Source: Apus apus (taxonomy: Eukaryota; Chordata; Aves; Apodiformes; Apodidae). From it: a stretch of DNA of 64,000 nt. Under the pieces are notes generated by a model. That model was not told the DNA's origin, searched no databases, and saw only the letters and a program-made list of their open reading frames with translations. Both the position numbers and the translations under genes were made by a program. Below, piece after piece: positions 50,011 to 61,670 of this stretch. The first letter of the stretch is position 1. The number at the start of each line of letters is the position of its first letter. Where the stretch lies: contig NC_067312.1 in assembly GCF_020740795.1 (NCBI RefSeq), positions 56,945,405 through 57,009,404 on the forward strand, written 5' to 3'.

Positions 50011-53000
50011 CAAGGTGACCTTGTCTGCTGGGTGTGTACTAGTTTAATTTTCACCTAGAAGCTCACGTATGGCTTTATATGAAAAGCATTTTAAATGTAA
50101 ATATTCCTCAAGTGTCATTTAAGTGTCTTACTTTCATAAGCATCCTTGATTTACTGGGAGCTATTTAGTCGCAGAAGACAAAAAAACGTGGTAATGCATA
50201 ATACTTACATAATGATAGAAGACAACTATTTTCATTATGTTTTGAACATTTAACTTAAAAAAAATCAGAGCGACATGCATAAAGAGCATATCCCTGCTTT
50301 AATACTGATAAAATTATAAGATTTATATGTGGAATCAATGATCTTATGTGACCTCTTCCTTGTTTGTTTCTGCAAACCCCTATTATACCAGTGATGAAAT
50401 TATCAACAGCCCTCTTTCTCCTTCTGGAAGTCTATTGCAATAGAGCACATAGACATTCTTTCCCTGCTTCATAGAAAAGAAATACAGAGAAGCGCTGTGG
50501 TGCAAAATGCTTTGAGACTTCACTGAAACAGAGAACCTTCCCTCAGAAACCTTGTAAATTTATGAGCAAGTGGCCGAAGCAATCCCACTTTCGTTTACAG
50601 AAGCCGCTAGGTGTCCCTGCTAACTAACCTACGGCAGCAGCGGCAGATTTACTAGTCTTCCTGGGAGATACTAACATCCTTCATAAACCTATCTAGGAAA
50701 AATACAGCACTACAATATCAGGCGACTGTTCTTCACCACATCATCTGCCCAGTTGTTGCTTCCTTGTACTGCCCATTACTTCTTCCTTGCACTCTTTCAT
50801 GGATGTGGTACCTGCAAGCAAGGTCAGTACTAGTCAATTGCACATTTTCCTGTTTGTTAAATAAACCAGGCATGTCCTTGGCAAATTTTTTTTGAGCCTG
50901 CAGGCTTCCTCAGACCACACAGGTCTCAATCAAAAGCCAGGAAGTTTTCTGTGGTGTTCATCACAGTGGATGCACCAAACTGGACAAAGCAGCAATTATT
51001 GAAGAGGGCACAGATGCTATTCTTTCAGTACGCCTGAGTAATCCAAATATGTTAAGAGACCATTTTTTTTTCTTCTTCATTTTTTCTGTTCATTCTTTTA
51101 GAAAAATTCTGTCAAATTCAGTTTGATTTTAAAGCTCATCTTTGGGAAGAGACAGATTTTGCAGTATTTTAGATGCAAATTTAGGGACCCTTTAAGGAGC
51201 AATAAAGATTGTAGCATGTTTGTTTTAAAGAGTTCATTTTCGCAGTTAAATAAATAAGGTTTTTATTATTGGCATTATAGGGAGCAGTGCTCACCCACTG
51301 TTACACTCTTTCCCCATTCTTGGGGCCTCTCTATGCAAGGACAGCCATTGAGTGGTCTATCTTTCTTCTGGAAAGAAAGGAAAAAAAATGTTGTTTACTT
51401 TTTGAGTGTAGTGTTGCCAGTTCCATACAATAGCAGACCACTATCTCTAATTTGCTCTTTATAAACTAGAGCTTCACAGAACCAAATATGTTATTCACAG
51501 GTTGTACTTGGTCTATTTTTGCTCTAGAAAGAACACTTTCTTTCTGTAGTGTAAAAGAAAAAAAAACAACCAAACACAAACCACACCAAAAGCCTAACTC
51601 TTTCCATTCAATCAGCAAAAGAACACCCACCACTCATTCTCCCCAAACCTTTGGCATTTTCACTGATGCCCAAAATGCCTAGGCACAATGATGTCTTGTT
51701 GGAATTGCAGTCTGGCTATATCCTACTTTCATGAGCTGGGATTTCTACAAGCTGTAGTGCTTTCCTCTCCAATGCATCACTATGTCTTCATGAAAAGAGG
51801 GGGTTTATTTCATAAGAATAATAAATTCTGTTACACTGTGATAGAAATAGTTGTGTCAGGAAGATGAAGCTAAAGAAAAGCATTGCAATATAGCACAACA
51901 GAACTGTAGATCTGAATTTTTTCTTCTTAAATTTGAAAATGTATACATGTTATTTACAAGTAAACTACATTCTTGAGATTGCTTTTACAAAAATACTTCA
52001 ATAGAATGGGTATTCTCTGTTGCACCGCCCTGCCCTGACTTTTATATGGTCATTTAGTTTCAGGTCTTTCATACCAGGCTTGAGAAGATACTGTATTTTT
52101 CCTAGTAAATGATGAGTCTTACTAATGTACTGCACATAATACACTGTAAAATTCTCCTCATTTTCACTCGCAAAGACCCATTTTTCACACTTGGTTTGTT
52201 GTGGAAATCCTGAAGAAATTCAGCATGAATTTTTAAAGATTCAGCGATCAGCTTTTTCTGAAACATTAGAGCCCTTTAAATCTGCAAGGTAGTAGAGTTC
52301 AATGCCATGGCTATAAAAGCAAAAAACACAGTAGATTTTTACTCACTAAACATGTTTGCGTTCTTAGTGTTCTTTAATGCATGCATAATAGTGAAACATA
52401 ATGAAGATAAGTGCCTAATGACTTCTGTCAGGTTTTCAATGCTGACCTTAGGCAACAGATGGTTCTCAGGCAAAACAGGACTCCTGAAATATTTAAGAAA
52501 TCATTATTATTTAAGAAAATGTTCAACCATTGTTAAAGAAGAAATTACCATTGGAGAACACATTCTTTCAGGCTTATCTTGACCTTGATTTCTTTAACTT
52601 GCCAGAGAAATGAAGCGGAGACGATGCGTTACCCATATAAAGGTTTTATCTTATCTCCAAAATGTAAAGAGATGCTACTGATTAACCTTGAACAAAGCAA
52701 ATTTACGGTTGTCACCACAACTTAAAAAATCTTAACTGTTACATAAAGAGTACTGCTATTCCTCCACCAATAGACTTAGTAAGTCCACATGCTACAAATC
52801 TTCCTTCATTCTTGCAAAGCTTTTCTTGTCACTAATTTCCTTCCCTCTTTGGGGTGGACCAGAAATGAACATTATGCAAAACCTACTTTGGTTGATGTTG
52901 GTTAACTTAAGAGCCATGGACAGCTGGATTGTGCTGCTCCTGATGAATATTAAGCACACAGCCTGCTGTTATGACATCATCCTTTGTTTAAATAATCACA

Positions 53001-56000
53001 TCCAATGTATTATGATGCAAACAACCCAGGGCAACCTCCCCTACCCTGGCTGAAGCTGTCCTCCAGTTAATTGTCGAAATTCATGCACTGCTTATCATGA
53101 GACATTTGGAAAGTATTTCTAAGTGTAATACTATGAAATGCAAGTAAAATTCAGGTAATACCATTTACTAAGAATAACATAAGACAATAAAGAATAGGGT
53201 GAAATAACAGCAGCTGGGTAAACACAAGGGTTAGCAAAAGGCTTCACATGCTATCAGCATAGCATGAAGCCTGAAATCAACACAATAAAAAGGAGTCTCT
53301 CTGGGAATCAACTCTAAAATTGCAAAGAAAACTTAGTCTCAACGCAGAGGAACTGGCTTATAAACATAAGGCTCAGAAGCATAGTTCCTAGAGCCTTTTC
53401 TTTTTATTTCTTTCCTTTTCTTTCCTTTTGCATGGCTGCTCCAGTCATCATGGCCACAATATGACATGATTGACAATCTCTCAGTGGTGCTGTATTTCAA
53501 AGACCAGGAAGATTTTCATGCCATTCACTGGAGCAGAGCTATGGGGAGAGATCAGGCTACCAGGAAGGACAGGTCCACTGCCTGCAGGAGGCAATCCTGC
53601 AAGAATGAAGCTGTACTCGAAGAAGCAACAGGATGCAACAGAACAAAAGAGCAAGAAGAAAAAAGGGCAGTGGGTGGAAGAAAATTAAAGAAAAACCATA
53701 GTAACACAGGAGAAACTGTGGACAAAAAATAGAGGAGCTGGGTGAAACGGAAAGCTGGAGAGTAATGAAGGACGGTTCTAAAATGTAAAAAGGTCAGAAG
53801 AGAAGGAAAGAAATGGAAGATGGAAGAGACTGCGTTTTTCCAGGTTCAACACTTAATTTAGTACTCTGTTGGACAAACTATTCCTATTCCATACAACTCA
53901 ATAATCATGCATAAATAGGACTTACCACCTTAGCTAAATTAAACAAAAAAAAAGAAAAAAAAAGGGAAGACAAATATTGCTTAACAGCAGAATGTTTATA
54001 GCTAAATCTATAATTCAAACTGAAGGAAAATTGTGTTAATCCTCCTCATTAAAAAAAAATATCTTTGCATCTTGGGAAAAAATATGGAATTTCATAGCAA
54101 GGCCACTGGCATGTGCAGCAAAAGTTTAAAAGCTTAGATTGCAATTCAAGAAACACAGGCACATACCTGGCCTCTGTCACTGATGCTCCACATGGTTCAA
54201 GGTTGTTGTTAGCTCTTGGTCTTTGGGTCATTCTCAGTTCTCCAACACTGCTTTCCTCTCACCACTTTGCTCATTTGTGTACTTGATCTTAAAGCCTTTT
54301 GGGAACTGAAAGCCTCTTGTCCTGTGAGCATGAACTGCTGAGAGCCTTTTAGCTCTCAGCTAAGTGTTAGCTGCTGCCTCTTCACTATTCTGTAACTCAC
54401 AAAAATTACTCTTGACTTTCTCTCTGGTCAGCACGTTGTGCCATGCACCTGGCCATGGACTTCAGCCTGGCATTGTGCTTCAGTCTGTTTGCAGTACCAG
54501 CTGCACCTGCACCACTACCATCAACTGCACATGTGTGAACAGCGCTGGGGGTCCTGGATCTCCCGCTCCCTCATGTGGTGGGGGCAGACCAGATCTGCTA
54601 CAGCAAGATGAGATTTAGAGAGGGCATGTCCAACTGTAGGACAAGGAGAAGGAGATTCAGTTTACCCTTCTACTGCAAGCTTGCCCATGACTGACCGTCT
54701 GTGTACTGCTTAGGACTGGTTGACTTCAAGTAGGTGTTAACTAGGGAACAGGCAAAGAAAGATCCTCTTCCACACCAAGCCACTTTAATTTCCAAGAAAC
54801 CTTCCACTTCCTGAACCTACAAACCAACAATTTATTTGGTATTATTACGGTGAAGTGCAAGTGTTGCTGACATTTGCAAAACACAACCTAAACCTCATTA
54901 TAATTTCTGAAGTGGAAGCTTGTCAATTTATTCCACCAAAGCCCGTTCTGCTCCTGCTTTTGCTGCATGCTGTGCTGTAAGGGCATCTTTATTAACATGT
55001 ACTCAAATGTTTCTTACCTTTGTGCTTTTGGTCCTGTGAGGAGAGAAAAGCTGCATTGCAGTTAGAAGCATTCTTACAGGAAAAATGAGGAATGCAATTT
55101 TTTTGTTTGTTTGTTTTGCTCCCATTGAAAATACTTCTCATTGTTTGTTCCCATTCTGTCAGTGGGTTCAAAGCACTAAGGAACAAGCCCATGAAGGGGC
55201 TTATCAAACTCAGACATCAGAGTCAATCGTACACAGTATTTCCTCATAATCCAGTTTCTATTAAAACCACTATGATTGATACACTGGACGCATCTCCTAA
55301 TATGTCTTTGCTGGGAATCACAAACTTGGTGGCTTCAGAGTCACACCAAGAAGCCTGCTTCTGTTGATAAGCAATTATCACTGGGATGAAAAAAGAAAAC
55401 ATAAAGTCCTGGTATGTAAGACTGAAAGACAGTACCATTCACCTCAGTCTTATCAGTGTCTCAGGGTAGTTACTTCTGAGGAGCAAACACATGGAAAGTT
55501 AGATTGCTTGAACATATTTATCTAACATAATAAAGAGTCTGAATGCAAATTAAATACATCCACAAAGCAGGGAGTCCCTTATCATATTTTCATGAGCTTT
55601 AGTAACAATATTCCTCTGGACTTTCCGAAAGCAGTGTCAAGCTCCAGATTTTAAAATGGAACTGGAGCAGCAACTCTGAGCACATGGAATGGAAGGTTAA
55701 TAAAAAGGATGGATAGAAAAGAAGTGAAAATTAATCCATGTACATGAAGAAAAGTACTAGCAAAAAATGAAATCTTCTGTTAATATTTCAAAAAGAACAG
55801 CAAGCTAGAAAGTTTATAGAATTGCATTCAGATATTTGTATTATATTGAAGCCATGTCAAAGAGGTCAAATCCACAACTTGGCTGTCACATATGATAAGC
55901 TTAGCTTTACTAGTGTACCACTTAATACAAATCTGTTTCTGTGACACTTGCATTATTTCAGTTTATTTAGTTTTGCACTGCCAAGAATCATAGAAACAAG

Positions 56001-56309
56001 TCCAGAGGAGATGTTACATATGCTATATAAAGGAACATCCAATTTATCAGCTGAAGGCTTTCATCTGTTTGATAATTCTCCAAATGTTTGTCTTGACTTT
56101 GCAAAATTTGGCATTTTCAGTTTGGTTATGTATCTTGAGTATAATTTTAGGTGACCACAAGATGAAAATTTTGTGCTAGCATAATATTTTCCTTGTGGTA
56201 GATTAGAAAGGACCATGCATACTATGAAGATGTTTTTTCTATGAATCTGTACTTCTGCAATGGACTCAAACCCCAGAAATGAAAAATAAGGAATTTCCTT
56301 TGCTGCAAT
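50011..56309 (-). other. LINGO2: LINGO2 intron, part 7
   Basis: About 6.3 kb AT-rich sequence with no gene, RNA or named repeat that I can defend. Frames such as 53466-53732 (lysine/glutamate-rich) and 54364-54618 (cysteine/threonine-rich) are short and lack family similarity I recognise. An A/G-rich run lies at 53944-53967. Confidence 0.55.
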
Positions 56310-57215
56310 GTCTGAAATTCCAAATAGTCATGGTTTGGGCCTAACACAATAACAAAGAACCAACCATGCGGTCGCTCACTTAACTCCCCCCTTTCCCCTC
56401 TGCCACTGGGATGGGGAGAACAAAGGCCAACTAGAAGCTCATGGATCAAGACAAAGGACAAGTAGGGTTCTTCATTGATGAAGGTCAATGGCAAAACAGA
56501 CTCAACTTGGGGAAAAAGATCAGTTTAATTCTTCCTGGGCCCAAATTACTTTGTTCCAAATTTCTCTCCCTCCTTCCCCCCAGTGGCACAGGATGACAGG
56601 GGATGGGGTTTAGAGTCCAGGGGCTGGTGGTTCCTGCTGCTCCTTCCTCCTCTTCCTCCTTACAGTCCTTCCCTGCTTCCCCATGGGGTCCCTCTCATGG
56701 GAGAGAGTCCTCCACTAACATCCTCATGAGTTTTTTCCATGAGGTACAGTTCCTCAGGAGCAAGATGCTCCACCGTGGGCTTCCACAGTCACAGGCTGCT
56801 TCGGAAACCTGGCACAGGGTCTTCTATGGCTGCATGATCCAAGTCCACTGGCCATAAATCCACATTCTCCCCTCCTGGTGCCTTTAGGGAATGTTCCACC
56901 ACATTACTGCATGAGTACAGGGGGACAGCCTGCCATCTCGCCTTGGGTTGCAGGGAAACTTCTGCTTGGGCATCTTCTTTTCCTTCTTCCTCACCAGCCA
57001 CGGCACTGTTATCATGTCTCCAGCTCAGCTCTTTCTCCTCTGCTTTGCCCTGCTCAGGTTTTATCTCAGTTCTTAATCTCACAGGCACATCTATTGTCTC
57101 TCTAATGGCTCCTTGGCTCACTGGTTTTGGAGCTAAGGGAGCTTCTCAACTTCTTAGGGGAGCCACCCGTGGGGAGCCTCCTCCAGTACCAAACAGTCAA
57201 ACCAAACCAGCACAC
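56310..57215 (-). mobile_element. Avian endogenous-retrovirus LTR-like repeat, copy A (decayed)
   Basis: A GC-richer block sharing a series of phrases, in the same order, with copy B at about 60.7-61.7 kb: GTGGCACAGG near 56583, CATGGG-GTCC and AGTCCTCCACTAAC near 56680-56720, ACAGCCTGCC near 56928, and GGGTTGCAGGGAAACTTCTG at about 56945. The left part, with GCGGTCGCTCACTTAACTCC near 56368 and CTGGGATGGGGAGAA near 56406, resembles a bird LTR type that I recall as ERVL/ERVK-like. Orientation is inferred as minus. No intact retroviral gene is present; the short frames are degraded. Confidence 0.5.
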
Positions 57216-60200
57216 AGATGTAGAGAACCATTTGATCTGGCAACCAAGGTAGCTTTCCGAGCCCTGCAAGCATCAACACAGACAGCTGAGACAAGACTGC
57301 CAAACTCCAACACAAGATCTTCCCAGAAGATGGGAGAATGAGGTATCAGTCATGATTTCCTGCTGTGCAGGTGTCTCTTAACAGATTCAACGCACAATGC
57401 TGCTTACTCACACTTTCTGTTACAATCTTATTTACCCTGTATCAATTTTTACTAGGCCTGAGAAGAGCTTACAATATTAATACTTTAGTGCTTTTCTCCC
57501 ATCCCTTCTTTTACACTCATATGCCCTTTGTTCTACTCTGCATATAAGAGATGCTGCTGATATTCTACTCAGAGCCCAGCTGCAGATGCCAGACTGAAAA
57601 TATTTGCATACACTGATTATGGATACAAAGGAACGTATACCCAGCTCGTGAGAAATGATGGAAATCCATTGCATCCTACAGATATGTGCTGTTTATGCTG
57701 GTTAACAAATCAGCTCCTCTGTCTTTTATTATCACAACAAACAGCATTAAACTATTTTCTAGAAGAAATAGTCTTACCTTGCAGGGATTCAAAAGTCCAA
57801 AGAAAACAACATCCTACTACTGTGTTTTAACTTCACACAGTGAAGTCTCACTCAATTTACATCTGGTATCTTACTGTCTTTGTAACCAATATATTTATGT
57901 CAGCAATCAGATCCATGAACATTTTTTCATTTAATAGGTATAATTTCCATGAATCACTAATGGAATCAGTAGGAGAACATAATGTGTATGCAAAAAAAAT
58001 GAGGTGGTGCCCTTCAGAATCCTAGAGGGATTTCATCAGCACGGAACAGCTTGTTTCTTTACAAAGCCAGGGGTTTTCTCCCAATTAGGAATTTCACAAC
58101 AATGTCTAATGCAGCTTTGGAATGCCATGATGGATTTTTGTTTCACATCTTGTGAGCACTATTGAAAAAGTATAAATCAACTGTTTTAGCAAAGCTGAAA
58201 CCTAGATGGAAATCAACCTGTTTCTTAGCCCGAGAAACATTAAGCGGTTTGGCTAATACAGTCATTCCCTGCACCCTCAGTCCCCCGCCCCAGTTTAATA
58301 AATGGTGACTGAGTGAAAGTGCTCAGGTTCTATTTTGGCTCCAGAGGACAGAATAATTTGAAAGAGAATTAGTACATTAATGGTCTCAGGCGTCACAGTA
58401 CTTCACCAAAATGAGAAAGGGGTAGGAATAAATTAGCAGTTTTGGTTAACTCATAAAAAGTAAGCAAGAGTCATGACTTAGATTTTACTTGAGATCCACA
58501 TTGACTTTGGATCACAGATTACACTGTCTTCATACTCAAGTTTTTCAACCACATTCTATCTGTGGAGCATAATCATATGCACTTAAATTGGAGTGATTTG
58601 TTGTAGCTGAGAATGCTATCTAGTGATAACTGCAGGTAATGGACAACCTTTTCTCTTTTCCTAATACTCAGAAGGCAAGAACCAGCAATAAACTGTTGCC
58701 TGAATTATCCATGCCTTTCTATTCTGTTTCCTGCCACCCACAAAACCTCCTCCTTAATATCTGGTGCCAAAGAATTGCTATGTATGTTTTTTTCAAATCT
58801 TCATCAATCCATGTGAGGAAGAAGATGGATATTAATTTTTCCTGGCAGGTAGTACCTTCATTATGGGAAGGACATTTACCAGTCTGTAACAGTTTCCTGT
58901 CACACTTGGCACATACAGAAAAGGATAGGATTTTATCATTGTCATGCTTATTAAAATGGCAACACTAAAAATCCACTGACCGACTGCAATGCGGTGCATA
59001 CAGGAGATCAGCAGATTCAACAAAAATAGCTTTCCTGTCAGCTGTGGATTTATCTCACCAGCTTGTATCCAGCAAATGTCTGGCCCAGAGCTGGTTGGTG
59101 TCCCTTCCCTAGTACTTGGTACCATGTCTAGGCTCCCATGCCAGCTGTGGCACATGCATGCTCTTTTCAAATAACATTCTTTTTATTGTGAGTTTCATTG
59201 TGCCAAACATGCACAATGCTAGTAAAAAAACCCAGCAAATTTACTCCCTTTTGAGTACTGCAGGGGATAGTAGTTAAAATTTTTCAGCTAAGTAGGTCAG
59301 TGAAAGACAGCTTCTGGGCCTCTGTTTGCTCTCTTTGCTTGAGTATACCAATTGCCCATGAACCATGGGTATTTTCTTTATAATGCAGTTGACCGGGCAA
59401 ATATGAAGCCATCTCTTGGTGCAACAGGAAAGGAAAGACACTACCTATGTGAAACTTAACACAGCACAGACATCCACCAAATACGCAGCACACACAAAGA
59501 GAAGGGAGTCAACTGGAGGAAAGGAGAAACTGAAAAATGTGATTAATTGAGGGAATTGATTTATTAAAAAAAAAAAAAAAAAAAAAAGAGTACTTAGCAC
59601 TAATCAAACAAGTGATGAGAATGCCCCTAACATATTGTCAGAAAAGAAAGAAGCCCTTTGCCACCAACATGAACACTTCAAACTATATCATAACCACCTC
59701 AGGCATTGGTATTGCATTTTAAACAAAGCCAACATGAAGCATGTTGGTTTGTGACATCTCAGGCAGCTATGCCATGTAATCAGAAAGCTGGTGTATCTGT
59801 AATTGCTTTACAAGAAAGAAGATAAGATGAATTAGCTGGTGGAATCCCACAGCAGGCTCAGCTCAGGAGCCATTTATAGGCATCTTTGCAGCACAGTAAA
59901 ACAGAAGCCATTAAAAGGACTTTCCACTGACATCCCTGTTACTTTTGCATAGTTGCTCTTTTTAATGACAGCAGAACAGTAGAAAAACAAGATGTCTGAA
60001 GTAATTGTAATTGCATTATCATGTTAAAGCTCATTTCACTACAGCTTTCTGAACATAATCCTCAATTTTCCAAGACGTTGAAGAGATAAAGCTAAACAGG
60101 ATTCTTACAAGCTCTCTAGGCCCAAACATAACTGAAACCTGTGGAGTTATGCTAAAAATTAATCTGGTGCCTGAATTTATTAATAAATAAAAGATTTATT

Positions 60201-60689
60201 CATGTTATTGAGTAATGTATTGTAAAACACATCACTTTGAAAAGCAAATAATTTACAAGAAATCTGCTATTAAGCGATGCAGATTGCAAGGTTACTTCAC
60301 AATTCATTCAAATATGTGTTCATGATTTGCAGGCATTTTTAAGAAGATTCATTAAATTAGGAATTCAGTTCAAGCACAGGTATCAGACTGCATTTAATAA
60401 ATGAGGTGGGAATAAAAGGGGAGAAATTGGGGCATGCAAAAGACAGCAACTCTGCACAAACAGAATTTTAAAACATGAGAGGTGGGTAGAGGGAGAGACA
60501 GGACACATTATGGAATTGACATGAGAGGATTTATTTGTCCTTGTTATAAACAAACAAAATCTACATTACTTGAATGCAATTTACTACTTTACAGAAATAA
60601 CAATGGAGCACAAGCATGAGCTTTTGTTTACTGCTGTATGCAGCTAAAAAGCTTATGCGTGTCTGGCCTCAGTGCCTGGAGGACAAGTT
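57216..60689 (-). other. LINGO2: LINGO2 intron, part 8
   Basis: About 3.5 kb between the two LTR-like repeats. It contains the A22 run at 59566-59587 and a stretch at about 59880-60060 that looks like unique regulatory-type sequence with several TAATTG motifs. No retroviral internal gene is visible, so the two LTR-like copies do not obviously bracket a provirus. Confidence 0.5.
59566..59587 (+). repeat. A22 homopolymer
   Basis: Twenty-two consecutive A residues after TTATT; no recognisable retroposed body upstream. Confidence 0.9.
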
Positions 60690-61670
60690 TGCTGGGTCAA
60701 CCCTGTCTGGACACCAGGAGCCCACTAAGCTGCTCTATCACTCCCCTCAACTAGAGAGGGAGTGAAAAATATGACTAAAGGCTAATAGGTTGAGGTAAGG
60801 ACAGGGAGATCACTCACCTGTTACCATCACAGGCAAAATAGTCTCGACTTGAAGAAAATAATTTAATTTCTTTTCAATCAAATCAGAGTACGATAGTGAG
60901 AAAAAAAACAACAAAGCTTTAAATACTGTCCCCCCATCCATCCTTTATTCCCAGGCTCAGCTTCGATCTCAATTTCTCTGTCTTCTCCGCACTAGTGGCA
61001 CAGGGGGAGAGGGGCATGGGCATTATGGTCAGTTCATCACACATTTTTTCTGGCACTTCTTCCTCCTCATGCTCTTCCCCTCTCCCAACACGGGGCCCCT
61101 CCCATGTGAGACAGTCCTCCACAAACTTCTCCAACATGGGTTATTCTCATGGGCTAGTTCTTCCTTAACTGCTCCAGCATAGGTCCTTTCCATGGGGTGC
61201 AGTCCTTCAGGAACAGACAGTTCCAACATGAGTCGTCCACAGGGTCACTGGCCCTGCCAGGAGCTTGCTCCATCATGTGGTCCTCCATGGGCTGCAGGTA
61301 GATATCTGCTCCACAACTAACCTCCATGGGCTGCAGGGGGTCAGCCTGCCTCCCCATGGTCTTCTTCATGGGCTGCAGGGGAATCTCTGCTCTGGCTCGT
61401 GGAACATTTCCTCCCCCTCCTTCTTCACTGACCTTGGTGTCTGCAGAGTTGTTTTTCTCACATATTCTCACTCCTCAATATGGCTGCAGGTTCCCACATA
61501 GGTTTCCCCCCGACCCTGCTTCTTAACTATGTATGACAAAGGCACTGCCACCATTGCTGATGGGCTTGACATTGATTTTCTGAGATGCAGGGGAAGCTTC
61601 TAGCTGCTTCTCACAGAAACCAGCCTAGTAGTTCCTCCACTACCAAAAGCTTGCCATGAAAACCCAATAC
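60690..61670 (-). mobile_element. Avian endogenous-retrovirus LTR-like repeat, copy B
   Basis: Related to copy A and better preserved. The plus strand shows GTGGCACAGGGGGAGAGG near 60996, CACGGGGCCCCTCCCATG near 61089, GACAGTCCTCCACAAAC near 61110, GGGGTGCAGTCCTTCAGG near 61195, and three CATGGGCTGCAG units at 61285-61297, 61324-61336 and 61366-61378. Read on the minus strand (61471-61154) this gives a short open frame with LQPM repeats. A TTTATT near 60942 is AATAAA on the minus strand. The left edge GGGTCAACCCTGTCTGGAC near 60695 is LTR-end-like. No complete retroviral gene. Confidence 0.5.
61285..61378 (-). repeat. Degenerate tandem motif inside LTR-like copy B
   Basis: Three copies of (C/T)CATGGGCTGCAG spaced 39 and 42 bases apart, each followed by a related (A/G)TATCTGCTCC, GTCAGCCTGCC or AATCTCTGCTC sequence. 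This gives the repeated LQPM signature in the minus-strand frame. Confidence 0.75.

Noticed and set aside
57216..60689. Intact provirus between the two LTR-like repeats
   Set aside because: No gag, pol or env-like frame occurs between them, and the DNA there looks like ordinary intron; the two repeats also differ too much to be obvious sister LTRs.
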